Shown: positions 48,324-58,262, numbered from the stretch's first letter. The stretch: 64,000 nt of DNA from Teichococcus rhizosphaerae (GCF_002631185.1 NZ_PDNU01000003.1:124001-188000), one strand, 5' to 3'. The notes: generated by a model not told the origin, from the letters alone. Numbers and translations are program-made.

Positions 48324-49634
48324 CTACTTCCCGAGCACCTGCGCCAGCGCGGCCTCGATGGAGACCTCCTGGCGCTCGCCCGTGGCGCGGCGCTTCAGCT
48401 CGATGATGCCGTTGGCGGCACCGCGTGGCCCGATGATGGCCTGCCAGGGATAGCCCGCCAGGTCGGCGTCGTTGAACTTCACGCCGGCGCGCTCGGGGCG
48501 GTCGTCATAGACGGCATCGCCGCCGAGGGAAGCGTAGAGCTTCTCGCACAGGGCGTCGGTGGCGAGGTCGCCGGGCTTCAGGTTCAGGATGGCGCAGCGG
48601 AAGGGCGCCACGGCGTCCGGCCACTTGATGCCGGCCTCGTCGTGGTTCGCCTCGATCAGCGCGCCGAGCAGGCGGGAGACGCCGATGCCGTAGCTGCCCA
48701 TCTGCGGCACCAGCGGGTTGCCGTCCGGCCCCGCCACGGTCAGGCCCATCGACTTCGAGTACTTGTCCCCGAAGAAGAAGATGTGGCCCACCTCGATGCC
48801 GCGGGCCGAGACCTGGTTCTCCGCGCCGACCGCGTTCCAGGCCGCCTCGTCATGCATCTCGTCGGTGGCGGCGTAGCGGCTGGTCCAGAAGTCGACGGTG
48901 GGGTCCAGATCGCCCTCGTAATCGGGCTTCTGGGCCAGCACGTCGAAATCCAGCAGGTCCTTGTGCAGGTAGACCTGGCTCTCGCCCGTCTCGGCCAGGA
49001 TGATGAACTCGTGGCTGAGGTCGCCGCCGATCGGTCCGGTGTCGGCCCGCATCGGAATGGCCTTCAGCCCCATGCGGGCGAAGGTGCGCAGATAGGCCAC
49101 GAACATCTTCTTGTAGGAGAGGCGAGCGGCCTCGGCGTCGATGTCGAAGGAATAGGCGTCCTTCATCAGGAACTCGCGGCCGCGCATCACGCCGAAGCGG
49201 GGGCGGATCTCGTCCCGGAACTTCCACTGGATGTGGTAGAGGTTGCGTGGCAGGTCGCGGTAGGACTTGGCGTAGGACTTGAAGATGTCCGTCACCATTT
49301 CCTCGTTGGTCGGCCCGAACAGCATCTCGCGCTCATGCCGGTCCGTGATGCGGAGCATCTCCTTGCCGTAGTCGTCGTAGCGGCCGGACTGGCGCCAGAG
49401 ATCGGCGCTCTGGATCGTCGGCATCAGGATTTCCTGGGCGCCGGCGGCGTCCTGCTCCTCCCGCACGATCTGGCTGACCTTCTGCAGCACGCGCAGGCCG
49501 AGCGGCAGCCAGGCATAGATGCCGGCGCTGGTCTGGCGGATCATGCCGGCGCGCAGCATCAGCTTGTGCGAGGCGATCGACGCTTCGGCGGGAATTTCTT
49601 TGAGGGTCGGCAGGAAGGCGCGGGAGAGGCGCAA
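48324..49634 (-). CDS. proS: Prolyl-tRNA synthetase, short alphaproteobacterial form
   Basis: The 436-residue class II synthetase charges tRNA-Pro. Motifs include [18 protein letters not shown] (about 35-52), [10 protein letters not shown], motif 2 [17 protein letters not shown] and motif 3 [11 protein letters not shown]. The 170-residue editing insertion of the E. coli enzyme is absent, as in other alphaproteobacterial forms, so mischarged Ala-tRNA-Pro would need a separate editing factor. It is the second gene of the minus-strand block after the DUF1467 gene, with a ~420-bp gap upstream. Confidence 0.95.
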   Translation of the reverse strand: MRLSRAFLPTLKEIPAEASIASHKLMLRAGMIRQTSAGIYAWLPLGLRVLQKVSQIVREEQDAAGAQEILMPTIQSADLWRQSGRYDDYGKEMLRITDRHEREMLFGPTNEEMVTDIFKSYAKSYRDLPRNLYHIQWKFRDEIRPRFGVMRGREFLMKDAYSFDIDAEAARLSYKKMFVAYLRTFARMGLKAIPMRADTGPIGGDLSHEFIILAETGESQVYLHKDLLDFDVLAQKPDYEGDLDPTVDFWTSRYAATDEMHDEAAWNAVGAENQVSARGIEVGHIFFFGDKYSKSMGLTVAGPDGNPLVPQMGSYGIGVSRLLGALIEANHDEAGIKWPDAVAPFRCAILNLKPGDLATDALCEKLYASLGGDAVYDDRPERAGVKFNDADLAGYPWQAIIGPRGAANGIIELKRRATGERQEVSIEAALAQVLGK

Positions 49635-49840
49635 GGGATCAGCTCCGGTCGGAGAAACGGCCGGCGGAAGGTAAGGGCGCGGCGCCGTATGCGCCAGGGG
49701 GAGGGGGCCCGGGCCGGAAGTAAGGGCCGCATCCTATGTTGCGCCGCAATAAAAATACCAAACGTTTACCCTTGACGACATTTTTAGTCGTTCATTCCGA
49801 GTTTTTGCTTGGAGCGCTGCACCGTGGGCGATACAAGCAG

Positions 49841-49873
49841 AAAAAAAAGGGCCACACCCTGAGGGTGCGGCCC
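49841..49873 (-). terminator. Strong intrinsic terminator on the minus strand
   Basis: On the minus strand GGGCCGCACCC and GGGTGTGGCCC pair (one mismatch) around TCA, followed by eight T. It would end a minus-strand transcript coming from the DUF1467 side or a small RNA in the gap before proS. Confidence 0.85.
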
Positions 49874-50015
49874 GAGTTTAGGGAGGAAACGCCAGTCACA
49901 CGGCAGGAAGAGAACCAGCTCTCTTCCTGGGACTGATCGTGCAGGGCACCGTGATTCGCTGCAACGCAAAAACACCCTTCAAACGCCACAAAAACAGGCG
50001 CCTCAGACGCATCTG

Positions 50016-50044
50016 CCCCATATCAGGCAGGTGGGGTTTTTTTT
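50016..50044 (+). terminator. Intrinsic terminator on the plus strand
   Basis: CCCCA and TGGGG pair around an 11-base loop and are followed by eight T, just before the end of the opposing DUF1467 gene. No plus-strand gene upstream explains it, which points to a small plus-strand transcript. Confidence 0.6.
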
Positions 50045-50056
50045 GTAGATTCCTGC

Positions 50057-50320
50057 CTACTTGATGGGCATAGCCAGCCAGCCTTCGCGGAAGCTGAGCC
50101 AGGGGCTGTTGATCAGCAGCGCCAGGCCTGCCCAGAGAATGGTCGAGATCACGGTGGTCCACAGCGCCTTCCTGAGCAGGCCAGGGGATTGCGGCGTGCC
50201 GCGCCAGCCGCCCGTGGTGGCGTCCCCCTCCGCGTCAGGCCGGACACCGACCGGCAGCACGGCGAACAGCACCGTCCACCAGATCAGAAAATAGACCACA
50301 AAGCCGGTGAACCAGTTCAT
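50057..50320 (-). CDS. DUF1467 family small membrane protein
   Basis: The 87-residue protein has two hydrophobic helices, VVYFLIWWTVLFAVLPVG (about 8-25) and VISTILWAGLALLI (about 57-70), joined by a polar loop. This matches DUF1467, a small alphaproteobacterial membrane family encoded near rnj and proS. Function unknown. It is divergent from dnaE with 140 bp between the starts. Confidence 0.85.
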   Translation of the reverse strand: MNWFTGFVVYFLIWWTVLFAVLPVGVRPDAEGDATTGGWRGTPQSPGLLRKALWTTVISTILWAGLALLINSPWLSFREGWLAMPIK

Positions 50321-50440
50321 GCGCGCTCTCCTGCCGCCTCGGCGCCGGAAATAGGCGCTTCCCGCCGCAGCGGCCAGGGGGAGGGCGGGAAGCGGAAGGG
50401 TGGAGATGGAAAGGAAGGCCCTATCCTCGGGTGGGCCCGG

Positions 50441-50457
50441 CCTGTGCTAAGCACAGG
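50441..50457. promoter_or_regulatory. Perfect 17-bp palindrome at the dnaE start
   Basis: CCTGTGCT-A-AGCACAGG ends 3 bases before the dnaE ATG. The only purine-rich stretch upstream, AGGGG, overlaps its right arm. It may be an operator in the divergent dnaE/DUF1467 promoter region or a hairpin that controls dnaE translation. Confidence 0.5.
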
Positions 50458-50460
50458 GGC

Positions 50461-53400
50461 ATGACCGACAGCTTCGTCCACCTGCACACCCATTCCGCCT
50501 ACTCCCTGGCCGAGGGGGCCATCAAGGCGGAGAAGCTGGCCGAGCTGGCCCGGGCGGATGGCCAGCCGGCGGTGGCGCTGACCGACACGGCCAACATGTT
50601 CGGCGCGCTGGAATTCGCCAAGGCCTGCGCGGGCAAGGGGGTGCAGCCCATCATGGGCTGCCAGCTCTGGCTTTCCCGCGGCGCGGCCGACCCGCGCCCC
50701 GAGGTGCTGCGCCTCGCCCCGGACTGCGTGGTGGCGCTGGCCACCAACCCGCAGGGCCTGGAGAACGTGCAGCGCCTTTCCTCGCACGGCTTCCTGCGGG
50801 ACGACCCCTCGGGCAAGCCCGCCATCACGCTGGAGCTGCTGCGGCAGCACGCCGAGGGCGTGTTCCTGCTCACGGGCGGCACCTGCGGGCCGTTGGGGCG
50901 GCTGTTGCAGGAGGGCCGGCGCGATGCCGCGCTGCGCCTGCTGGACGCGCTGAAGGAAAGCTTCGGGGACCGGCTGGCGGTGGAGCTGACCCGGCACGGG
51001 CTGGAGGTCGAGCGCGGGCTGGACCCCGCCCTCGTGGCGCTGGCCGATGCCGCCGGGCTGCCGGTCGTCGCCGCCAATGACGTGTATTTCGCCAGATCCT
51101 CGATGTACGAGGCGCATGACGCGCTGCTCTGCATCGCCGAGGGGCGCACCCTGGCCGAGCCGGACCGCCGCCGGCTGACATCCGAGCATTATTTCAAGTC
51201 GGCCGCCGAGATGCGCCGCCTCTTCGCCGACCTGCCCGAGGCCTGCGACAACACGCTCGCCATCGCCCGCCGCTGCGCCGTGATGGCCGAGAGCCGCAAG
51301 CCGGAGTTGCCGATCTGCCCCAAGGTGCAGCCCGGCATGACCGAGGCCGAGACGGTGCGCGACATGGCCGCGCGCGGCCTGGAGGCACGGCTCGATGCCC
51401 AGGGCACGCCCAACACGCCGGAGGCCCGCACGGTGTACCGCGAGCGGCTCACCTTCGAGCTGGACGTGATCGAGAAGATGGGCTTCTCGGGCTACTTCCT
51501 GATCGTGGCGGACTTCATCCAGTGGGCGAAGGGGCAGGGCATCCCCGTGGGGCCGGGGCGCGGCTCGGGCGCCGGCTCGGTGGCCGCCTGGGCGCTGCTG
51601 ATCACGGACCTCGACCCGCTGCGCTTCGGCCTGCTCTTCGAGCGCTTCCTCAATCCCGAGCGCGTCTCGATGCCCGACTTCGACATCGATTTCTGCCAGG
51701 AGCGGCGGGACGAGGTGATCCAGTATGTCCGCCGCGAATATGGCGAGGACCGGGTGGCGCAGATCATCACCTTCGGCCGCCTCCAGGCCAAGGCGGTGGT
51801 GCGCGACGTCGGCCGCGTCATGGGCATGCCCTATGGCCAGGTGAACAAGATCGCCGAGCTGATCCCGTTCAACCCGGCCAAGCCGGTGACGCTGCAACAG
51901 GCGATCGACGGCGAGCCCCGCCTGCAGGAGATGCGCGAGGCCGACGAGACGGTGGAGCGGCTGATGGAGACCGCCCTGGTGCTGGAGGGGCTCTACCGCA
52001 ACGCCTCCACCCATGCGGCGGGCGTGGTGATCGGGCGCAAGCCGCTGATCGACACGGTGGCGCTCTACCGCGACCCGCGCTCCGACATGCTGGTGACGCA
52101 GTACTCCATGAAGTATGTGGAGAACGCGTCGCTGGTGAAGTTCGACTTCCTCGGCCTCAAGACGCTGACCGTGCTGCAGCGGGCGGTGGAGATCCTGGCC
52201 GAGCAGGGGCACGCCATCGACCTCGCCGCCCTGCCGCTCGACGACAAGCGCACCTACGACATGCTGGCGCGCGGCGATTCCGCCGGGGTGTTCCAGTTCG
52301 AAGGCCAGGGCATGCGGGACTGCCTGCGCATGATGCGCCCCGACCGCTTCGAGGACCTGATCGCCGCCGTCTCGCTCTACCGCCCGGGCCCGATGGCGAA
52401 CATCCCGGCCTATTGCGCCCGCAAGCATGGCGAGGCCTGGGAGCCGGTGCACCCGGCGATGCGCCACCTGGTCGAGGAGACCTATGGCATCCTGGTCTAC
52501 CAGGAGCAGGTCATGCAGATCAGCCAGGACGTGGCAGGCTACTCCCTCGGCGGCGCCGACCTGCTGCGCCGCGCCATGGGCAAGAAGATCCGCTCCGAGA
52601 TGGAGGCGCAGCGCAAGATCTTCGTCGATGGCGCGGTGCGGAACGGCGTGCCGGAGGGCAAGGCCGGCGAGATCTTCGACCTGATGGAGAAGTTCGCGGA
52701 ATACGGCTTCAACAAGTCGCACGCCGCCGCCTACGCCCTCGTCGCCTACCACACTGCCTATCTCAAGGCGAACCACCCGGTGGCCTTCCTCGCCGCCTCC
52801 ATGACCTTCGACATGGACAAGACGGAGAAGCTCGCCAACCACATGCAGGAGGCGGCCCGCCTCGGCATTCCCGTGCTGCCGCCGGACGTGAACCGCTCGG
52901 CGGCCGACTTCCGCGTGGAAACGAGGGAGGATGGCACGGCCTGCATCCGCTTCGCCCTCGCCGCGGTCAAGCGCGTCGGCATGCAGGCGATGCGCGACAT
53001 GGTGAAGGCACGCGACGAGAAGGGCCCGTTCCGCTCCCTGGCCGACTTCGCCCAGCGCGTGGACCCCAAGCTGCTCAACAAGATGCAGCTCGAGAACCTG
53101 GCCCGCGCCGGCGCCTTCGACAGCCTGGAGAAGAACCGGGCGCGCATGACGGCGGCCGCCGAGGTGATCCTGCGCCGCGCCCAGGCCGCGGCCGAGGAGC
53201 GCGGCTCCAGCCAGATCGGCCTGTTCGGCGGCGGCGATGCCAGCCCCGAGCCGCTGCGCATGCCGCAGGTGAACGAGTGGCCGGAGCTGGAGCGCCTCGG
53301 GCAGGAGGCGGAGGCGGTGGGCTTCCACCTGTCCGCCCACCCGCTCGACACCTATCGGGAGGTGCTCCGCAAGCTCCGTACCACGCCCATCGCCCAGCTT

Positions 53401-53913
53401 CAGGTGCGGGCGGAGGCGGGGGCTGGCATCCTCAAGATCGCCGGCACGGTGGTGAACAGCAAGGAGCGCACCACCCGCACCGGCAGCCGCATGGCCTGGG
53501 TGCGGCTCTCGGATTCCTCCGGCAGCGTCGAGGTCACGCTGTTCTCCGAGACGCTGCTGAAGAACCGGCCCCTGCTGGCCGAGGGCACCGCGCTGCTGGT
53601 CACGGCCGAGGCGCGGATGGATGGCGAGACCTTGCGGCTGACCGCCCAGGCCGTCGAATCGCTCGACAAGGCGGCGAGCGGGGTGGGGCAGATGCTGCGC
53701 CTCGGCATCGAGGACATGGCGGCGGTGGAGCCGATCCGCGCCCTGCTGGCGCGCGAGGGGCAGGGCAAGGGCACCGTCATCCTGGTGCCGCGCCTGGGCG
53801 AGGGGCAGGAGGTGGAGGTGATGCTGCCCGGCCGCTGGAACGTCTCGCCCCGGCTGGCACAGGAGATGAAGGTGCTGCCCGGCGTGGTGGCACTCTCCGC
53901 GCCGCCGGGCTGA
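50461..53913 (+). CDS. dnaE: DNA polymerase III alpha subunit
   Basis: The 1150-residue replicative polymerase begins with a PHP domain (HLHTHSAYS near residue 8). The polymerase catalytic aspartates are Asp406 and Asp408 in MPDFDIDF and Asp562 in VKFDFLG, close to the E. coli positions. The tandem helix-hairpin-helix region and an OB domain (about 980-1060) follow. ATG 50461 gives the family N-terminus; an in-frame ATG 30 bp upstream lies beyond the palindrome and is less likely. Length matches DnaE1, the main replicase. Confidence 0.97.
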   Translation: MTDSFVHLHTHSAYSLAEGAIKAEKLAELARADGQPAVALTDTANMFGALEFAKACAGKGVQPIMGCQLWLSRGAADPRPEVLRLAPDCVVALATNPQGLENVQRLSSHGFLRDDPSGKPAITLELLRQHAEGVFLLTGGTCGPLGRLLQEGRRDAALRLLDALKESFGDRLAVELTRHGLEVERGLDPALVALADAAGLPVVAANDVYFARSSMYEAHDALLCIAEGRTLAEPDRRRLTSEHYFKSAAEMRRLFADLPEACDNTLAIARRCAVMAESRKPELPICPKVQPGMTEAETVRDMAARGLEARLDAQGTPNTPEARTVYRERLTFELDVIEKMGFSGYFLIVADFIQWAKGQGIPVGPGRGSGAGSVAAWALLITDLDPLRFGLLFERFLNPERVSMPDFDIDFCQERRDEVIQYVRREYGEDRVAQIITFGRLQAKAVVRDVGRVMGMPYGQVNKIAELIPFNPAKPVTLQQAIDGEPRLQEMREADETVERLMETALVLEGLYRNASTHAAGVVIGRKPLIDTVALYRDPRSDMLVTQYSMKYVENASLVKFDFLGLKTLTVLQRAVEILAEQGHAIDLAALPLDDKRTYDMLARGDSAGVFQFEGQGMRDCLRMMRPDRFEDLIAAVSLYRPGPMANIPAYCARKHGEAWEPVHPAMRHLVEETYGILVYQEQVMQISQDVAGYSLGGADLLRRAMGKKIRSEMEAQRKIFVDGAVRNGVPEGKAGEIFDLMEKFAEYGFNKSHAAAYALVAYHTAYLKANHPVAFLAASMTFDMDKTEKLANHMQEAARLGIPVLPPDVNRSAADFRVETREDGTACIRFALAAVKRVGMQAMRDMVKARDEKGPFRSLADFAQRVDPKLLNKMQLENLARAGAFDSLEKNRARMTAAAEVILRRAQAAAEERGSSQIGLFGGGDASPEPLRMPQVNEWPELERLGQEAEAVGFHLSAHPLDTYREVLRKLRTTPIAQLQVRAEAGAGILKIAGTVVNSKERTTRTGSRMAWVRLSDSSGSVEVTLFSETLLKNRPLLAEGTALLVTAEARMDGETLRLTAQAVESLDKAASGVGQMLRLGIEDMAAVEPIRALLAREGQGKGTVILVPRLGEGQEVEVMLPGRWNVSPRLAQEMKVLPGVVALSAPPG

Positions 53914-53926
53914 AGGCCGATAAGGC

Positions 53927-53955
53927 TTGCGGCGGAGGGCCGTTTGCGCCATATG
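53927..53955 (+). promoter_or_regulatory. Candidate promoter of the rpsB-tsf genes
   Basis: TTGCGG and CATATG are separated by 17 bases in the 197-bp gap between dnaE and rpsB. The leader that would follow is about 150 bases. The hexamers are only moderate matches. Confidence 0.35.
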
Positions 53956-54110
53956 CGGCGCGCCGGCCCAGGTCCGTTCCCCGGGCCGGTCATTCCGCAC
54001 GCGGTGCGCCCTTCCGTCTTTCATCGGGCGATGAGGGTCCGGTCCCGGGGAGACATCCCGGGCTTAGCGCCGCGGAGGCTCAACCGGACGTGACGTGAAG
54101 GACCGCCCCC

Positions 54111-54959
54111 ATGGCGATGCCCGAAGTTTCCCTGCGCCAGCTGCTCGAGGCCGGTGTCCACTTTGGCCACCACACCCGCCGCTGGAACCCGCGCATGGCG
54201 CCGTACATCTTCGGCGTGCGCAACCAGGTCCACATCCTGGACCTGCAGCAGACCGTGCCGATGCTGGACCGCGCGCTGCGCACCGTGCGCGACGTGGTGG
54301 CCGGCGGTGGCCGCGTGCTGTTCGTCGGCACCAAGAAGTCCGCCGCCGAGTACGTGGCCGAGGCCGCGACCCGCTGCGGCCAGTACTACGTCAACCACCG
54401 CTGGCTCGGCGGCATGCTGACCAACTGGAAGACCATCACCGGCTCCATCAAGCGCCTGAAGCAGATGGACGAGCAGCTCGGCGGCAACACCCAGGGCCTT
54501 ACCAAGAAGGAGATCCTGATGCTGACCCGCGAGCGCGAGAAGCTCGACCGCGCGCTGGGCGGCATCCGCGAGATGGGCGGCCTGCCGGACATCATCTTCG
54601 TCATCGACGTGGTGAAGGAGAAGCTGGCGATCGAGGAGGCCAACAAGCTCGGCATCCCCGTGGTCGCCGTGGTCGACTCCAACGCCGATCCGGAGGGCGT
54701 GGCCTTCCCGATCCCGGGCAATGACGACGCCATCCGCGCCATCAACCTGTATTGCGACCTGATGGCCGCGGCCGTGTTCGATGGCATCTCGGCCGAGCTG
54801 CAGGCCTCGGGCGTCGACATCGGCGCGGGCGAGGACCTGCCGGCGGACGACCTGGCCGGGATCGAGGGCGCCGTGGCCGAGGGCGTCGAGGGCACGGCGG
54901 TGGCCGAGGCCGAGGCGGCCGTCGGCGGCCCGGACGCGCCGGTGGCGCCCCAGGCCTGA
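54111..54959 (+). CDS. rpsB: 30S ribosomal protein S2
   Basis: The 282-residue protein has the S2 signatures [19 protein letters not shown] (about 10-28) and PIVAVVDSN-like [17 protein letters not shown] 50-residue acidic, Ala/Glu-rich C-terminal extension is typical of alphaproteobacterial S2. ATG 54111 is preceded by AAGGA at 8 bases. It is followed 41 bp later by tsf, the universal pairing. Confidence 0.97.
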   Translation: MAMPEVSLRQLLEAGVHFGHHTRRWNPRMAPYIFGVRNQVHILDLQQTVPMLDRALRTVRDVVAGGGRVLFVGTKKSAAEYVAEAATRCGQYYVNHRWLGGMLTNWKTITGSIKRLKQMDEQLGGNTQGLTKKEILMLTREREKLDRALGGIREMGGLPDIIFVIDVVKEKLAIEEANKLGIPVVAVVDSNADPEGVAFPIPGNDDAIRAINLYCDLMAAAVFDGISAELQASGVDIGAGEDLPADDLAGIEGAVAEGVEGTAVAEAEAAVGGPDAPVAPQA

Positions 54960-55000
54960 CGCCGATCGCCTGAACCAGACCGCGAGACAGGAGCTTTCCC

Positions 55001-55912
55001 ATGGCTGAGATCACCGCCGCGATGGTGCGCGAACTGCGCGAGAAGACCGGCGCGGGCATGATGGACTGCAAGAAGGCGCTGGTCGAGAACGGCGGCGACA
55101 CCGAGGCGGCCATCGACTGGCTGCGCAAGAAGGGCCTCGCCGCCGCCGCCAAGAAGTCCGGCCGCGTCGCGGCCGAGGGCCTGATCGGCACCGCCACCGG
55201 CCCGCAGGTTGCCGGCATGGTCGAGGTGAACGCCGAGACCGACTTCGTGGCGCGCAACGAGCTGTTCCAGAACTTCGTCTCCGAGGTGGCCGGCCTGGTC
55301 CTCTCAGTAGGCGACGATGTGGAGCAGCTGAAGGCCACGACCTTCCCCGGCACCACCCACTCGGTGCAGGACGAGCTGACCCGCCTGATCGCCACCATCG
55401 GCGAGAACATGACGATCCGCCGCGCCAAGCGCTTCACCGTGCCGTCCGGCTCGGTGGCGACCTATGTCCACTCGGCGGTGAAGCCGGGCCTGGGCAAGAT
55501 CGGCGTGGTCGTGGCGCTGGAGGCCGCGTCCGAGCTGGAGGCCCTGGAGACCCTGGGCCGCCAGATCGGCATGCATGTCGCCGCTGCCCGCCCGGAGGCG
55601 CTGGACGTCTCGGCGGTGGACACCTCCGCCCTGGAGCGCGAGCGCGCGGTGCTGACCGAGCAGGCCCAGGCCTCCGGCAAGCCCCCCGCCGTGATCGAGA
55701 AGATGGTCGAGGGCCGCATCCGCAAGTACTACGAGGAAGTGGTGCTGCTGGAGCAGGTCTGGGTGCATGACGGCGAGAGCCGCGTGAAGGCCATCGTGCA
55801 GAAGGCCGGCGCCAAGCTGACGGGCTTTGCCCGCTTCCAGCTCGGCGAGGGCATCGACAAGCAGGCCAGCGACTTCGCCGCCGAGGTCGCGGCGGCCGCC
55901 GGCACGGTCTGA
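55001..55912 (+). CDS. tsf: Elongation factor Ts
   Basis: The 303-residue nucleotide-exchange factor regenerates EF-Tu-GTP. The N-terminal UBA-like domain has [15 protein letters not shown] (about 11-25), and the core carries [13 protein letters not shown] with the EF-Tu-contacting Thr-Asp-Phe. ATG 55001 follows AGGAG. A terminator-like hairpin follows 20 bp after the stop. Confidence 0.97.
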   Translation: MAEITAAMVRELREKTGAGMMDCKKALVENGGDTEAAIDWLRKKGLAAAAKKSGRVAAEGLIGTATGPQVAGMVEVNAETDFVARNELFQNFVSEVAGLVLSVGDDVEQLKATTFPGTTHSVQDELTRLIATIGENMTIRRAKRFTVPSGSVATYVHSAVKPGLGKIGVVVALEAASELEALETLGRQIGMHVAAARPEALDVSAVDTSALERERAVLTEQAQASGKPPAVIEKMVEGRIRKYYEEVVLLEQVWVHDGESRVKAIVQKAGAKLTGFARFQLGEGIDKQASDFAAEVAAAAGTV

Positions 55913-55931
55913 CACCGGCCTGAGACAGTGG

Positions 55932-55975
55932 GGCGGGGGCGCGGCCATGCGGGCCGCCGCCCCCGCCTTTCTGCT
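55932..55975 (+). terminator. Terminator-like hairpin after tsf
   Basis: GGCGGGGGCG-CGGCC pairs with GGCCGCCGCCCCCGCC, a 15-bp stem with one bulged base, followed by TTTCTGCTT. It probably ends or reduces the rpsB-tsf transcript before pyrH. Confidence 0.65.
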
Positions 55976-56141
55976 TCCCCCCCCCCGCCCGGTTCGCGGC
56001 CCTGCCGCGGCCTGACCGGGCACGGTTCCGGCGGGGGCGCCCCTCCCGCTCCCGGGGCCGTGCGCTTGCCGCGCGCTGGCCCGCTGCCTATCGTGCCGCC
56101 CCGCTGCACACCCTGCCGCCCCTGACGCTGGAACCGAACCG

Positions 56142-56861
56142 ATGCCGAGCCCGATCTATAAGCGTGTCCTGCTGAAGCTTTCGGGCGAGGCGCTGATGGG
56201 GACGCGGGATTACGGGCTGGACAACGCCACGGTCCGCGCCATCGCCGAGGACATCAAGGGCGTGGTGGATCTGGGCGTCGAGGTCTGCGTGGTGGTGGGC
56301 GGCGGCAACATCTTCCGCGGCGTCGCCGGCGCATCCTCCGGCATGGAACGCGCCCAGGCGGACAGCATGGGCATGCTGGCCACCGTGATGAACGCGCTGG
56401 CCATGCAGAGCGCGCTGGAGCGGACCGGCGTCCCGACCCGGGTGCAGTCCGCCATTCCGATGAGCAGCGTCTGCGAGCCCTTCATCCGCCGCCGCGCCGA
56501 GCGGCACATGGAGAAGGGGCGGGTGGTGATCTTCGCCGCCGGCTCGGGCAACCCCTTCTTCACCACCGACACCGCCGCCGCCTTGCGCGCCGCCGAGATG
56601 CGCTGCGACGCCCTGTTCAAGGGCACGCAGGTGGATGGCGTCTATTCCGCCGACCCGCGCAAGAACCCGAACGCCGAGCGCTACACCACGCTCACCTATC
56701 TCGACATGCTGGCGCGCGACCTGGCGGTGATGGATGCCGCCGCGATCAGCCTGGCGCGCGAGAACAAGCTGCCGATCATCGTCTTCAACATCCACGAGCA
56801 GGGCGCCTTCACCGCCGTGATGCAGGGCGAGGGCCGCTTCACCACCGTGGTCGATCTCTGA
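56142..56861 (+). CDS. pyrH: Uridylate kinase
   Basis: The 239-residue UMP kinase of the amino-acid-kinase fold makes UDP for RNA and envelope precursors. KLSGEALMG (9-17), [10 protein letters not shown] (about 50-59), [11 protein letters not shown] and [13 protein letters not shown] are diagnostic. ATG 56142 lies 229 bp after tsf, and this gap probably contains its own promoter. frr follows 25 bp downstream. Confidence 0.97.
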   Translation: MPSPIYKRVLLKLSGEALMGTRDYGLDNATVRAIAEDIKGVVDLGVEVCVVVGGGNIFRGVAGASSGMERAQADSMGMLATVMNALAMQSALERTGVPTRVQSAIPMSSVCEPFIRRRAERHMEKGRVVIFAAGSGNPFFTTDTAAALRAAEMRCDALFKGTQVDGVYSADPRKNPNAERYTTLTYLDMLARDLAVMDAAAISLARENKLPIIVFNIHEQGAFTAVMQGEGRFTTVVDL

Positions 56862-56886
56862 GACAGAAGAAGAAGGAGGCTCCCGC

Positions 56887-57459
56887 ATGGCCGCACCTGC
56901 CGATCTGAACACGCTGAAGCAGGACCTCACGCGCCGCATGGATGGCGCGCTGGAGTCGCTGAAGAAGGAATTCTCCGGCCTGCGCACCGGCCGCGCCTCG
57001 CCGGCCCTGCTGGAGCCGATCCGCGTCGAGGTCTATGGCGCCAACCAGCCGCTGAACCAGGTGGCCAACGTCTCCGTCTCCGGCCCCTCCATGCTGTCCG
57101 TGCAGGTGTGGGATCGCGGCGCGGCCAAGGCCGTGGAGGTCGCCATCCGCGATTCCGGCCTCGGGCTGAACCCGCAGGCCGAGGGGCAGGTGATCCGCGT
57201 GCCGCTGCCGCCGCTGACCCAGGAGCGCCGCAACGAGCTGGCCAAGCAGGCCGCCAAGTACGCCGAGGCCGCCAAGGTGGCGGTGCGTGGCGTGCGCCGC
57301 GACGGCAACGAGCAGATCAAGGGCTGGGAGAAGAAGTCCGAGATCGGCAAGGACGAGGCGGCGAAATGGTCCGACGAGGTGCAGAAGCTGACCGACCAGA
57401 CGATCAAGAAGGTCGATGAGCTTCTCGCCGAGAAGGAAAAGGACATCAAGGCGGTCTGA
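56887..57459 (+). CDS. frr: Ribosome recycling factor
   Basis: The 190-residue tRNA-shaped protein splits post-termination ribosomes together with EF-G. LRTGRASPALLEPIRVEVYG (about 31-50) and PLPPLTQERRNELAKQA are the family hallmarks, and the rest is the three-helix bundle. ATG 56887 follows AAGGAGG. Length is 5 residues above the usual 185. Confidence 0.97.
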   Translation: MAAPADLNTLKQDLTRRMDGALESLKKEFSGLRTGRASPALLEPIRVEVYGANQPLNQVANVSVSGPSMLSVQVWDRGAAKAVEVAIRDSGLGLNPQAEGQVIRVPLPPLTQERRNELAKQAAKYAEAAKVAVRGVRRDGNEQIKGWEKKSEIGKDEAAKWSDEVQKLTDQTIKKVDELLAEKEKDIKAV

Positions 57460-57467
57460 CCGGCAGC

Positions 57468-58259
57468 ATGAGCGCGGCGCCTCTTAACCAGAAACTGGCT
57501 GGCGGCGCCTTGGCGGCGCTGCCGGATATGTCCTCCCCCCAGACGGCCGGACCGCAGGGCGGGCCCCTCCATGTGGGCCTGATCATGGACGGCAACCGGC
57601 GCTGGGCGCAGGCACGCGGCCTGCCCCGGGCGCTTGGCCACAAGGCCGGGGTGGAGGCGGTGCGCCGCGCCGTCCAGGCCGCGGGGGAGGCGGGGCTGCC
57701 CTGGCTCACCCTGTTCGCCTTTTCCTCCGAGAACTGGCAGCGCTCGGCCGACGAGGTGCGCGACCTCACCGGCCTGCTGCGCCTCTACCTGCGCCACGAG
57801 GTGAACGCCCTGGCCAAGGGCGGGGTGCGGCTGCGCGTCATCGGCGAGCGCGAGCGCTTCGGACCCGAGACGGTCTCCGCCATCGCCGAGGCGGAGGCGG
57901 CCACCGCCCACAACACCAAGCTGAACCTGACCGTGGCGCTTTCCTACGGCGCGCGGGCCGAGATCGCCGCCGCCGCCCGGGCGCTGGCGCGCGAGGCGGC
58001 GGCCGGCCGGCTGGACCCGGAGGCGATCGACGCCGCCATGCTGGAGTCCCGCCTCGCCACCAGCGGCATGCCGGACCCGGACCTGATCATCCGCACCTCG
58101 GGCGAGCAGCGCCTGTCCAACTTCCTGCTCTGGCAGGCGGCCTATGCGGAGTTCGTGTTCCTCGACGTGCTGTGGCCCGACTTCCAGGCGGAACACCTGC
58201 AGCAGGCCCTGGCCGAGTATCGCCGCCGGTCACGGCGCTTCGGCGTGGGCGCGGGCTGA
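57468..58259 (+). CDS. uppS: Undecaprenyl diphosphate synthase
   Basis: The 263-residue cis-prenyltransferase makes the C55 lipid carrier for peptidoglycan and other surface polymers. Asp41 in IMDGNRRWA is the magnesium-binding residue; TLFAFSSENWQR and LSYGARAEIAAA follow, and the C-terminal signature is DLIIRTSGEQRLSNFLLWQ. It starts 8 bp after frr. ATG 57528 is a possible shorter start that would give a more typical N-terminus. Confidence 0.95.
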   Translation: MSAAPLNQKLAGGALAALPDMSSPQTAGPQGGPLHVGLIMDGNRRWAQARGLPRALGHKAGVEAVRRAVQAAGEAGLPWLTLFAFSSENWQRSADEVRDLTGLLRLYLRHEVNALAKGGVRLRVIGERERFGPETVSAIAEAEAATAHNTKLNLTVALSYGARAEIAAAARALAREAAAGRLDPEAIDAAMLESRLATSGMPDPDLIIRTSGEQRLSNFLLWQAAYAEFVFLDVLWPDFQAEHLQQALAEYRRRSRRFGVGAG

Positions 58260-58262
58260 GAC

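Larger units (their letters stand above)
49841..50044. ncRNA. Candidate structured small RNA between the DUF1467 gene and proS
   Basis: This 200-bp part of the 49635-50056 gap has no supported ORF, is richer in A+T than its surroundings, and contains a long central hairpin: a 10-bp stem (49904-49913 with 49920-49929) inside a second 5-bp stem (49893-49897 with 49931-49935). It is bounded by a minus-strand terminator at the left and a plus-strand terminator at the right. Strand and family cannot be decided by eye; it does not match SRP RNA or tmRNA landmarks. Confidence 0.3.

Noticed and set aside
49736-49989. Short frames of 63-66 codons on both strands in the gap upstream of proS
   Set aside because: They overlap terminator and hairpin structures and lack starts with good ribosome-binding sites; a non-coding RNA is more likely.
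50317-54024. Minus-strand open frame of about 1235 codons opposite dnaE
   Set aside because: Compositional shadow of dnaE that also runs past the DUF1467 start.
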